Of a DNA stretch of 64,000 nucleotides, positions 35,996 to 45,320 are shown piece after piece; within the stretch, counting starts at the first letter, position 1; each line of letters starts with the position of its first letter. The notes beneath the pieces are model-generated. The model made no database searches, had not been told where the DNA came from, and was given only the letters and a program-made list of their open reading frames with translations. A program made the translations under genes and the position numbers. Where the stretch lies: the NCBI GenBank assembly GCA_963784195.1, contig CAWARA010000032.1, positions 1 to 64,000 on the forward strand, read 5' to 3'. This stretch comes from CAVQAH01 sp963784195 (GTDB lineage Bacteria; Acidobacteriota; Vicinamibacteria; Vicinamibacterales; 2-12-FULL-66-21).

Positions 35996-36157
35996 GAATC
36001 GGAAATCGGAAATCGGAAATCGGCAATCGTTGAGGGCCGGTTTCCGATCTCCGATTCCGATCTTCCGATTCGTCATCTCGCCTTATCTGCCCCGATCCTC
36101 CGATCCGATTTCCGATTTCCGATTTCCGATTTCCGATTTCCGATTGCCGATTGCCGT
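35996..36157. repeat. Stop-proximal inverted repeat, AATCGGAA/TTTCCGAT family
   Basis: The left arm has four to five AATCGGAA-type units directly after the stop at 35992; the right side has two runs of TTTCCGAT-type units (36040-36071 and 36096-36156), complementary to the left. Related words occur at 45259-45318 and inside the start of the gene at 56418. Could form long alternative stems in the transcript. Confidence 0.85.
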
Positions 36158-36188
36158 GCTATGCTCCCGGCCAAACCTCGGAGCCCGC

Positions 36189-38781
36189 ATGCTACGTTTT
36201 CTTGGAACGTTGACTGGACGAACGGCCATTCTTGCCATCGCGATCGCGACAGTGTTTTTCGCACCAGTATCAGGTCTCAAAGCAGCCGACACGCCGCTCG
36301 ACGAGGCTAATCTCGCATGGCAGCGTGGTGATTATGTCGGTGCCCTCACGATCTACTCGAAGCTCCTCACGTCCTCCGATGCAGAGAGTGTCCTCGAACC
36401 CATCGCTCTTCAGACAGGCGAACTGTACAAGACGATCGAGTTGACCTCTGATGGCGCGTCGCCGCAGTTTTCGCCGGACGGCCGCCACCTTACCTACGAG
36501 CAAGGCACAGGGCTCGAACGCGTCACGCGTCTCTTGACGGCCGACGGCTCCACCAAGCCGCTCGCCGAACTGCGTGGAAGCGGCGCGGCGTTCTCGCCGG
36601 ATGGGACGAAGCTGGCGTACCTCAAGCTCGCGCCATCGGCGGCGCTGAAGACCGCTCAGGCCGCTCTCGATGCATCGGCTGCCGCGGAGCGCCAGCAGCG
36701 TCAGGCGGAAGTGAATCGTCTGCTCGCGAGCGAATGGCAGATCGTGATTCGCGACCTGGCTACCGGCAACGAGACGCCTGTCAACACCGGAAACGTCGGC
36801 AAGACGTCCGTGCGGCTTGGAGCTGACGGTGCGATCCTCTTCGCCGGCGCCGGCGCCGACGGCGTGTCGCAGGTCTATCTCGCTCGCGGCAACGATGCGC
36901 CGGCTGCCGTCACGTCAGGTGAAGGCGACAAGGACTTCGGCGAGGTCAGCTCGAAGGGACGGCTGGCGATCTACACCGTGAGGGGCCGCGGAGGGCGCGG
37001 CGGCGCTGGCGGCGGCGGGTGGCGGGGCGGTGGCGGCCGCGAAGGTAACGGATCGTTCGGCGTGATCTCTTTGCCGGATGGCAAAGCGGTGACTGCAAGC
37101 GGATCCGCGCCCTCCTTCTCCGCGGACGAGTCGACGCTGACGTTCGTCAGCCGGCAGGGGGCTGATCTGAAACTGATGGCCGGACCGGGTGGCGATCCGG
37201 CGGCCGCGACGGCCGTGCGGACGGGACCCGAGCGCATGGATGCGCCTTCCCCGTCATCCGACGGCGCCCGCATCGTCTATCAGATGATGGGACGGGAGGA
37301 CTGGGAACTGTTCGTCATCAACCGCGATGGCAAGGGCGAGACCAGGCTCACCCGCGAGATTCAGCACGATCTGCTTCCCCAGTTCCTGTCGGCCGATCGC
37401 GTGCTGGCGGTCATGGGTGAAGCGCGGCATCGCCGGTCGTACCTCTACGATCTCTCGTCTGGCGAACGGTCGCGGTTGTTTCACAACAATACCGTCCGCA
37501 CCATCGCACCCGAGTACGCCTGGATCCCGGATCACGCGGGCACGAAAGTCCTCATCACGGCGGAACGCGATGGCGACACCGTCTCGCTCGAGCGTGGCAT
37601 CTACCTGGTCGATCTCACGAAGCGGGTCACGCTGGACGAGCTTCGAGCTCGCGTGGCCGCCAACCTGTCAGCCGAGCAGGCCCTTCGGGCCAAGGGCCAG
37701 AAGCTCTACGCGCCGATCGCGGCTGCCGTGAAGGACGTGGTTGCCCAAGCTATCGGTAGATCGGATCTTCGGATACGAGGAAACGCTCTTCGGCTTCGAT
37801 TCCAAGCACATCACGCGACCCGGGAACAAGCTGGCTGCCGACTACCTGCTGGCGACCTACAAGTCGTTCGGCTACGAGCCGGAGCTTCAGACGTTTGCGG
37901 CGCGCAACGCGCTGGGCGGCCAGACCTCCAACGTGCTTGCAACGCTGAAGGGTACTGTCAACCCGGAGCTCGTTTACGTGGTGAGCAGCCACTTCGACTC
38001 GGTCGCCGTCGGCCCCGGTGCCGACGACGACACCTCGGGGACGGCGGCGTTGCTCGAAACGGCGCGCATCATGGCGAAGCGGCCGCAGCCGGCGACGATC
38101 ATCTTCGCGTCGTTCACCGGAGAGGAAGGCGGCCTGCTCGGCAGCCGTGAGTTCGTGCGGCAGGCGGTCGAGAAGAAAATGCAACTGGTGGGCGCGCTCA
38201 ACAACGACATGGTTGGCTGGGCCAACGATCAGCGGCTCGACAACACGATCCGATATTCGAATCGGGGCATCCGCGACATCCAGCACGGCGCGGCGATGCT
38301 GTTCACGAGCCTGATCACCTACGACGCGCTCTACTACAAGAGCACGGACGCCGCTGCCTACTACGACGCGTACGGCGACATCGTCGGCGGCATCGGCTCG
38401 TATCCTGTGCTCGGCAATCCCCACTACCATCAGAGCCACGACGTGCTGGAGACGATCAACCATCAGCTCGTGACGGAGGTCGCCAAGACGACGGCCGCCA
38501 CGCTGATGCTGCTCGCGTCCAGCCCGTCACGCCTGACCGATCTGGCGGTCACGAGCAGCGGAGGCAAGGCCACGGTCACGTGGAAGCCGGCGCTCGAGAA
38601 GGGCGTCACCGGCTATATCGTGGCGTACGGCCCGGCCGACAAGCCCGAGGCACAGCAGACACGCGTCACGACACCGACCGCGACGCTGCCGGGTGTGACG
38701 GCGGGGATGGTGGTCTCGGTGAAAGCTGTGAACGACAAGGGCCTCGAGGGGTGGGACTGGGCGCGGGTTACCGTGCGCTAA
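36189..38781 (+). CDS. Secreted TolB-like propeller / M28 aminopeptidase (one frameshift)
   Basis: Large exported hydrolase. After a signal segment (ILAIAIATVFFAPVSG) come WD40/TolB-like blades with SPDG motifs and a GGRGGAGGG linker, then an M28 zinc peptidase: SSHFDS, GADDDTSG, FTGEEGG, NNDMVGW and HQSHD supply the metal and catalytic residues; a fibronectin-III-like domain closes it. The frame breaks at ~37750-37753 between the halves; removing one base gives SVDRIFGYEE and a continuous protein. Start ATG 36189. Probably degrades peptides outside the cell. Confidence 0.82.
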
Positions 38782-38782
38782 C

Positions 38783-39181
38783 GTTAACGGGGATACGGAT
38801 AGGGGACGGAGGGTACGGAGGGAACGGACCAAGCTTCAAAAACGGAGAACACGGAGCAACGGAGAGGACCGCTCACTGGTCACCGGTCAGCAGCCGATGC
38901 CGGCCCGGCCCTTGGCCGGGCCGAGCAATCAACCGACGCCCCGTGGGCACAAGCTGCGCGTGAGAGGTGAGCAGCTTGCGCCCGCGGGGCGTCGGTTGAT
39001 CGCCCGCCGCACAGCGGCGGCATCGGCGGACCTCGGTGACGACCAACTGGCTCGCACCAAGCCCAGTTCTGTTTTTCTCCGTTCCTCCGTGTCTCCGTTT
39101 TTGAAGCTCGTTCCGTTAACCCCGTCCCCTCCGTGCCGTTAACCCCGTCCCCTCCGTGCCGTTGCCCCCGTCCCCTCCGTC
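38783..39181. repeat. Nested long inverted repeat between convergent genes
   Basis: Occupies the entire gap between convergent stops. The outer arms are rich in ACGGAG/CTCCGT words: CTTCAAAAACGGAGAACACG on the left pairs with its near-complement around 39080-39110. Inside are a perfect 10-bp stem (38901-38910 with 38914-38923), a perfect 16-bp stem (38928-38943 with 38985-39000) and, within that, GGGCACAAGCTGC with GCAGCTTGCGCCC. No gene. Probably a very stable cruciform or bidirectional terminator. Confidence 0.85.
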
Positions 39182-40168
39182 TCAGTAGCAGCTCCCCCCG
39201 AGATACTCGGCCACGACCCTGACCCGCGATCGGGAGACCTGCGCCACCGCGAACCATTCGGTGTCGTACCCCGATAACTGATAGACCCAGTACCACGCGT
39301 TCCGCAGGCGCATCTTCCCAAACGGGAGCATGTAGTGCGCCCCGACGCGATCGCAGTACATCAATCGGGCGCTGAGCTGAGCGCGAGGCCTAGCACCGGG
39401 TTTCTCGCGCACGATCCATCCCGAGAAGAACGTCTCGAGCCCGCACCCGTCATCGTCGGGTCCAGGCGGATAGCTGCGCACCGCCTCGATCCAGGAGGCT
39501 GAGCCCCCGGTCTCGTCGATGGGAACTCTGTACCAGGACTCGAGTCGGATCGGGATTGCCTTCCGCTGCGCCGGCCGCAGCGGATGTTTCCACCCGGCGT
39601 TCATGCTTGCCCCCAGGACTTCACGGTCCTCGACGCGATCGAATTCCCTCACGAGATCGGTCGCGAGCGAGCTCCATTCGGCTGAGGTCTTGTCGACCAC
39701 CTCGATCGCCTCGACACTCACGCCGCCTGAGACACCCAGACCATCCTTCGGAAACGGCCGGGCAGCAACCGGCGGCGGCGGTTCGGTTGGGGTGTAGTTC
39801 GTGCGAAGGCCCAAGCGAGTACCGCAGTAGTTGTGAAACACGATCGGCGTCTGGACCGCAAGGGGCTGGGCGCGTCCATCGGTCAGCCAGGCCTGCCACG
39901 ACTCCGGCCTTCGGCCACCCCACCAATGATCGGGCACGGCCTCGGTGTTGATCGGCAACTCCCGTTGTCGCAGATCGCCGGGCCAGGAGACAGTCCAGTT
40001 GTCGCCGTTGAAAGCGGCGAACGGCAACAGGACGCCATCGCGCCGCAGGACTGCCAGCACCCCGCGCTCCTCCTGCTTCGAGCTTGTCGAAGGGGCCTGT
40101 CCTGAGCTTGTCGAAGGGACCTGCACCAGAACGGCCAGCAGTCCGGCGGCAGCGAGGGCTGACTTCAT
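39182..40168 (-). CDS. Secreted hypothetical protein with repeat-derived insert
   Basis: 328-residue exported protein: signal peptide (residues 1-16), then VPSTSSGQAPSTSSKQ, which is encoded by an inserted dispersed repeat (40080-40118), then a domain with VLAVLRRDGVLLPFAAFNGD, NWTVSWPG and many Trp/Tyr residues, ending AEYLGGSCY. The family is not recognised. Its ATG overlaps the stop of the VOC gene by 4 bp, so it is co-translated with it. Confidence 0.65.
   Translation of the reverse strand: MKSALAAAGLLAVLVQVPSTSSGQAPSTSSKQEERGVLAVLRRDGVLLPFAAFNGDNWTVSWPGDLRQRELPINTEAVPDHWWGGRRPESWQAWLTDGRAQPLAVQTPIVFHNYCGTRLGLRTNYTPTEPPPPVAARPFPKDGLGVSGGVSVEAIEVVDKTSAEWSSLATDLVREFDRVEDREVLGASMNAGWKHPLRPAQRKAIPIRLESWYRVPIDETGGSASWIEAVRSYPPGPDDDGCGLETFFSGWIVREKPGARPRAQLSARLMYCDRVGAHYMLPFGKMRLRNAWYWVYQLSGYDTEWFAVAQVSRSRVRVVAEYLGGSCY
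40080..40118. repeat. Dispersed repeat TTCGACAAGCTC (two units) in coding sequence
   Basis: GAGCTTGTCGAAGGG appears twice (40080-40094, 40104-40118) around CCTGTCCT. In the other direction it reads CCTTCGACAAGCTCAGGACA, a very common intergenic repeat of Gram-negative genomes. Here it lies in the mature N-terminus of a secreted protein and keeps the frame. Confidence 0.8.
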
Positions 40169-40572
40169 CCGATGCGTTGTGCGAAAAAGATGATGTAGCC
40201 GTCCGGATCCGCGATCCCGAATTCACGCATGCCGTAGAACTGATCCTTGAGCGGCATCACCACGCGTGCCTTACTCTCGACCGCACGATACATGGCGTCG
40301 ACGCCCTGATCGACAGTGTCCGCTTCAAGCGTCATGAACATCGTGTTGGTACCACCGATCTTGCGATCGCCGATTTCCGGCAGATCTTCTTTTACGCCCG
40401 ACAGCGCGTTGAGAAACACGCTGACACCGTCGCGGCGCAGCCAGACGAACACGAACGGCGCCTCGTCGGGAACCGTCGTGACGACGGAGAAGCCCAGCAC
40501 GTCGCGGTAAAAGGCGGTGCTGCGGTCGATATCGCTGACGATCAGGTTGGGGGTGACATCGGTCAGATTCAT
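40165..40572 (-). CDS. VOC-family (glyoxalase/bleomycin-resistance) protein
   Basis: 135-residue protein of the vicinal-oxygen-chelate fold: PNLIVSDIDRSTAFYRDVLGF opens one beta-alpha-beta-beta-beta unit, and FGIADPDGYIIFFAQ is the conserved second-unit end with a metal-type Glu/Gly context. Could be a lyase, dioxygenase or binding protein; the substrate cannot be told. First gene of a pair, overlapping the secreted protein by 4 bp. Confidence 0.85.
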   Translation of the reverse strand: MNLTDVTPNLIVSDIDRSTAFYRDVLGFSVVTTVPDEAPFVFVWLRRDGVSVFLNALSGVKEDLPEIGDRKIGGTNTMFMTLEADTVDQGVDAMYRAVESKARVVMPLKDQFYGMREFGIADPDGYIIFFAQRIG

Positions 40573-40838
40573 CGGAATGCTCCTTCAGCGGCTCCGTGGT
40601 TTTTGGACCACCGATCGAAGCATCCGACCCCTTATCTGTTCTCAAAGGGTCACGGCCGGAGCCGAGCACACGTCGAGCGGTGCTCGCATCTCCTCCATCC
40701 GCATCCCCTGCGAGTAGGCAGGCAGGTAGGGCCTCTGACTTGTTCTCGACGGATGAGTGGCATCGCCTCACTCACCCGCAAGGCCCGCGAGGTACGAACC
40801 GGATTTTACCAGAGCTCCGCTCAGATTTTGAAATCGCG
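40573..40838. other. Intergenic region upstream of VOC gene
   Basis: About 265 bp between the VOC start and the CGTAGTTCG repeat at the DinB 3' end. No plausible gene. The VOC promoter must lie here, but no clear boxes were seen. Confidence 0.35.
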
Positions 40839-40943
40839 ATCCGTAGTTCGTGGTTCGTAGCTCGTCGCTCGCAGAACGTAGCGCCGGTACGGGCTCTTCG
40901 AGCCACGAGCGACGAACCACGAACCACGGACTACGAACTACGG
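40839..40943. repeat. Stop-overlapping inverted repeat, CGTAGCTCGT family, copy 2
   Basis: The left arm (40839-40871: TCCGTAGTTCG, TGGTTCG, TAGCTCGTCGCTCG) pairs with the right arm (40906-40943: CGAGCGACGAACCACG, AACCACGGACTACG, AACTACGGA) as a long imperfect hairpin with a ~34-nt loop. The DinB stop codon (40938-40940) lies inside the right arm. Same words and order as 28894-28996. Confidence 0.88.
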
Positions 40944-41480
40944 ACTCTGCCGACTCTTCGCTCTGACCTCTTCCGACGTCAGACCGAACAGCGGTGGCGT
41001 CGGAACCCCGAGCAGCCCCAGGTACATGTAGATCTGACCGCGATGATGCACCTCGTGCTCGACCATGGCCCGAAGCCACTTCCAGGTCGTGATGCTGGTG
41101 CCCTCCGGCGTCTGGCACTTGCGAAGCAGATCGCTATCCGACAACGCACCGAAGATGGCCATGGACTCGGCATGGAGCCGCTCGACGTAGTTCATGACGG
41201 CCTCATGTCCATCGGCCAGCTCGCGACCGTGGCCTGGATAGGCGCTGATCGAGAGCCTCGCATTCTCCGCGTACATGTATCGCTCGATCGCCGCGAGGTG
41301 ACGTAGGAGATCGCCGAGGGTGAATCGACCCGCGGCGGGCGCCCACTCGATCCGTTCCGGCGGAATCACCCGCGCAACCCTCATCGTCCTTCCCCTGATT
41401 CGCTCCCAGTAGTCGAGGAAGCCGGCGATCGTGGCAAGGTCCGGTGTGCGCTCCGAGGTAGCGCGGCTCGCATCAGTCAT
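40938..41480 (-). CDS. DinB-family protein
   Basis: ~180-residue four-helix DinB/YfiT-like protein, often metal-dependent and related to thiol transferases. FTLGDLLRHLAAIERYMY and the closing HEVHHRGQIYMYLGLLG contribute the three-His metal site. Start at MTDASR (41480), which overlaps the PAP2 stop by 4 bp; the longer reading to 41681 is only a shadow of that gene. Its last codons and stop are embedded in the CGTAGCTCGT repeat. Confidence 0.82.
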   Translation of the reverse strand: MTDASRATSERTPDLATIAGFLDYWERIRGRTMRVARVIPPERIEWAPAAGRFTLGDLLRHLAAIERYMYAENARLSISAYPGHGRELADGHEAVMNYVERLHAESMAIFGALSDSDLLRKCQTPEGTSITTWKWLRAMVEHEVHHRGQIYMYLGLLGVPTPPLFGLTSEEVRAKSRQSP

Positions 41481-42160
41481 GACGTGTGTGACTCCTGTTG
41501 GCCGGCACGCGCGAGGACCGCACGCCGTTCGAGCAGGCGCTCGACGATCCAGCAGAGGAGCGCCCACGAGAGTCCGATCATCCAGCCGGCAAGCACGTCG
41601 GTCGGATAGTGGACGCCGAGATACACGCGGCTGAGGCCCACGAGAATCGTCGCCATTGCCGCAACCCCCATACAGTACCACCGCGTCACGCGCCGGCTCG
41701 ACACGCGCATGAGCAGCGCACCGAGGGTCAGGTAGACGGCCGCGGACGTCATCGCATGCCCGCTGGGGAAGCTGAGGCTCATGACCTCGCGCAGGTGGGG
41801 CACGACATCGGGGCGCGCACGGCCGAACAGCGTCTTCAGGTAGCCGTTCAGGATCGAACCTCCCATGCTGGCGACGAGGACGAACAGCGCCATCCTGGGC
41901 AGGCCCTGGAGAAGGAGGTAGCCGATGACCGCGAAGACGACCAGCCCCAGGACCGTCGCGCTCCCAAGGGCGGTCACGTCGAGCGCCGCATACTCCAGCC
42001 AGCGAGGACCGATCGGCTGTGCGGGGTCGTCAGCCTTTCGCAAAGAACGGAGAATGCGCTCGTCAAAGCCCTGCGTCTCGCCGTCGAGGACGAGGCCGAC
42101 GAGGACGAAACTGACGAGCGCCAACGCAATCAACGCCAGCGCCGCGCCCAGGACCGCCAA
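41477..42160 (-). CDS. PAP2-family membrane phosphatase
   Basis: 227-residue membrane phosphatase with about six helices and the complete active site in three parts: KTLFGRARP, SFPSGHAM and SRVYLGVHYPTDVLAG. Likely dephosphorylates phosphatidate, undecaprenyl pyrophosphate or a similar lipid. Overlaps the downstream DinB gene by 4 bp. Upstream lies a repeat-filled gap. Confidence 0.88.
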   Translation of the reverse strand: MAVLGAALALIALALVSFVLVGLVLDGETQGFDERILRSLRKADDPAQPIGPRWLEYAALDVTALGSATVLGLVVFAVIGYLLLQGLPRMALFVLVASMGGSILNGYLKTLFGRARPDVVPHLREVMSLSFPSGHAMTSAAVYLTLGALLMRVSSRRVTRWYCMGVAAMATILVGLSRVYLGVHYPTDVLAGWMIGLSWALLCWIVERLLERRAVLARAGQQESHTS

Positions 42161-42275
42161 TTCGGCCCGGTCGCGGCTGCTGATGTGCCGCCTGACGTCA
42201 TTCGGTGAACGCGGTGATGCGCGATGCGATCCCGTGTGGACGGCCCGGCGCTCATGACGCGGATCTTCTCACACC

Positions 42276-42391
42276 GCGGATCTCAGGGGATCACGGGACG
42301 CGGATCTCAGGGGATCACGGGACGCGGATCTCATGCGGATCTCTGGATCACGGGACGCGGATCTCTGCGGATCATCTTAGATCAACGGGAC
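42276..42391. repeat. Tandem 24-bp repeat GCGGATCTCAGGGGATCACG
   Basis: Two exact 24-bp units (42276-42299, 42300-42323) ending in CGGGAC are followed by two longer variants (42324-42356 and 42357-42391) with the same GCGGATCTC start and CGGGAC end. GATC occurs repeatedly. Lies in the gap upstream of the PAP2 gene. Confidence 0.85.
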
Positions 42392-42460
42392 GCGGATCGC
42401 CACGGAATCAAACAGACTCGAACGGCAGCGATCAGGCGGGCTCACACGTCACGCAGCCAA

Positions 42461-42516
42461 CGCCCATCGCCCATCGCCCATCGCCCATCGCCCATCGCCC
42501 ATCGCCCATCGCCCAT
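42461..42516. repeat. Eight CGCCCAT units at a gene 3' end
   Basis: Eight exact tandem CGCCCAT units end 4 bp from the stop of the Ser/Thr kinase gene (42521). On the kinase strand they read ATGGGCG, the same word found in the tract at 60548-60582. The 69 bp between this and the 24-bp repeat hold no gene. Confidence 0.9.
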
Positions 42517-42520
42517 ACTC

Positions 42521-45212
42521 TTAGTCGCGACCGCCCTTCGTCAGGCCTTCCAGAAGAACGATGTCGGAATCGCCTTCGGCGACGGCTGCCAGAATCGAGT
42601 GACCGTCGGACGACCAGGACACGCGACGCGCGACGAACGTGGTCCGTTCGCCGAAATCGGTGATCTGGCGCCATTCGCCGGTCGCTGTCGAGAGTGCCCA
42701 GATATTGGTGGTGAGTCCGTCGGTGAGCGCCTGCGCCAGCCATTTCCCGTCGGGGGAAAGCGCAGGACTGACGATCTGCCAAATCGGCACACGCGACGCG
42801 GGGATGCGCGCGAGCACGCGAAACGGCGCGTTCTCGGGAGTAGCGGCCCGGATCTCGAATTCCGGCGTGCCATCCATGAGCGGCCGCTCGAACGAATAGT
42901 ACAGCGTGGTGTCATGCAAGCCGATCACGTTGCGCAACCGCTCGGTCGTTACCGTGACGGCGGCGCCTCCGTTCACAGGAACTTTTTTCAGAACGACATC
43001 CGTGGCGGCCGCGCCGCCGCGTGTCGAGTAGTAGACCCAGCGGCCGTCTGGGGACCACGCGGGGCCAAGACCGGGGTTCGCAATGTTGCGCAGGTTGCTG
43101 CCATCCGGATCGACCAGCCAGACGCCGAACGTTCCACCCCTCGTTCCCGCGCGACGAAACGAAGGCGATGGCGCGGCCATCGGGCGACCACACCGGGACA
43201 CCCACAGCCACGTTCGGATCGCGCTCGTGAGTGATCTGGCGCAACCCGCCTGTCTCGGTGTTCACGACCCAGAGGTTTGCGTGACCGCCGCTGTCGGACA
43301 GGAAGGCGACTTCTTTATCACTGGGACCGGCCGTGGGCGTGAGGACCTGCCCCGTCTGCCGTGTCAGACGGACGCCACGGCGCACGTTCTCGGCCGGCAA
43401 TCCGTCGACCGGGAATTTCCAGATGTCCGCCTGCAGCTTCATACGGCTGACCAGCATGACGCCATTGCTGGAAATGTCGGGGCTGACGTAGGACGCTTCG
43501 CCAGAAGTGATGCGTCGCACGCTTCCATCACGCAATGTCACCTGCCAGAGCCCTAACGCCGGTAAATAGGGCATCGTCCCGCCGCGACTGGAGCTGTAGA
43601 CGATGCCCGTGCTGTCGGGCAGCCAGTCAAAACCGCTCATCATGTTGTTGTCATGTGTCACCTGGCGCGGTTCGCCTCCGGCTGCCGGCGCGACGAACAC
43701 GTCGAACCGGACTGTGTCTCCCCGCTGAAAAGCAATCCACTTGCCGTCCGGCGACCAGCGGGGATACAAGTAGAACGTCGCCGGGGCGAACTTGGCGACG
43801 ACATCGAACCTGGAACCGTCTGCTGGCGCGGTCACCAGCTGGATGCCATTCTCCGCCAGCCGGAAGAGAGCGAGCCGCCCATCCGTCGGGCTGACGTCGG
43901 CGCCGCCGACGCTGTTGACGACGCGCCGTGGCAGGCCGCCAAGCGCCGGAATCTCCCAGATGTTTCCCTGCAGTTCTCCTGGAGCTGCGGGGGAAAAATA
44001 GAAGATCGAAGTCGAGTCTGGCGACCAGCGGGGGTATTCGTGATCAATGGCGTCGCGCGTGATTTGCAGCGGCGCACCGCCAATGAGCTGCACGAAGAGC
44101 TGACGTTTGCCGGCCACATCGGCGGTGAATGCCACCGACTTGCCGTCCGACGAAATGGCTGGCGACTCTTCGAGCCCCGGGAGATCCGTGAGCCGTACGA
44201 CTCGGGTATCAGGCACGGACGGCTCAGCCGGTTTTCGGAACCTGTCCCGCGCCGCCCAGAGCAAACCGAGGGCTGCCGCAATCCCAAGCGCGAGTCCCAG
44301 CATGGCCGGCCAGGTCCAGCGCCGCGCCGACGGCAGCGGCGGTGGCATGTCAGGCGCAGCGATCGCGTCTTCGATCTCGATCCGCGCGTCCGCGATGTCA
44401 TGAAGCCGGCGCCGCGCGTCCTTCTGGAGGCAGCGCGCCAGCAACCGCCGTATGCTGGCCGGTGTCTCCGCCGGGAGCAACGCCCACTCTGGTTCGGCAT
44501 CGACGATGGCCGCCATGGTGTCGGTGACAGTCCCTCGTCGAAAAGGTGAAGCGCCTGTCAACATTTCGAAGAGGACGCACCCGAAAGCCCAAACATCGGT
44601 CCGTTTGTCGACCGGCTGTCCCCGTGCCTGCTCGGGGCTCATGTAGGCGGCGGTGCCAAGAATCGCACCCGGGATCGTCCCGCTCGCCGTCGTGGTCTGG
44701 GACTGCACCAGATCGGGAACAGACCCGTCGCCCGCGAGGGCCTTGGCGAGACCGAAGTCCAGCACCTTGACCATGCCATCGCGCGTGATCTTGATGTTGG
44801 CGGGCTTGAGATCACGATGGATGATTCCGGAGGCATGCGCGGCCTCGAGTGCATCGGCGATCTGTTGTGCGATGGCCAACGCGTCCGGGAGGGGGAGTGC
44901 TTTCCGACGCAACCGCTCGTCCAACGTATCGCCGTCAACCAGCTCGAGGACGAGCGCCAATACAGTGCCGGTGTCTTCGAGACCGTAGATGGACCCGATG
45001 TGCGGATGATTGAGGGATGCGAGTAGTCGTGCTTCGCGTCCGAAGCGCGCCACACGGTCGGGGTCCGCCATGAACGCCGGCGGCAGGACCTTCAACGCGA
45101 CATCGCGATTCAGTTTCGTGTCGCGTGCGCGATACACCTCGCCCATACCCCCGGCCCCGACAGCCGAGAGGATTTCAAAGTGGCCGAGGTGCGTGCCAGA
45201 AGCAAGGGCCAT
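42521..45212 (-). CDS. Ser/Thr protein kinase with TolB-like propeller (one frameshift)
   Basis: Kinase domain residues ~1-275: [45 protein letters not shown] and [14 protein letters not shown] helix ([18 protein letters not shown]) leads to an external WD40/TolB-like propeller with repeated SPDGK blades ([16 protein letters not shown]). One extra base near 43140 separates FVSSRGNEG from [14 protein letters not shown]; the continuation reaches 42521. This architecture is abundant in Acidobacteriota. Substrate unknown. Confidence 0.87.
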
Positions 45213-45258
45213 CGAGCGTCGAGGGCCTCATTGTAGCGGGTACACGCACCGCTCCGAT

Positions 45259-45318
45259 CGAATTTTCGATCCAGTCGCTTCCGATTTTCGATTTCCGATC
45301 TTCCGATTCCCGATTCCG
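45259..45318. repeat. Stop-proximal TTCCGATT repeat
   Basis: Irregular TTTTCGAT, TTCCGATT and CCCGATTCC units lie immediately beyond the stop of the M28 gene (45321). Same vocabulary as 35996-36157. The remaining bases to the kinase start hold no gene. Confidence 0.75.
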
Positions 45319-45320
45319 CC

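Noticed and set aside
40084..40860. 258-codon plus-strand ORF opposite the VOC gene
   Set aside because: Starts in the dispersed repeat and runs antisense to the VOC protein; shadow frame.
42461..42516. CRISPR-like array
   Set aside because: Units are 7 bp with no spacers; simple tandem repeats. The same holds for 18988-19084 and 42276-42391.
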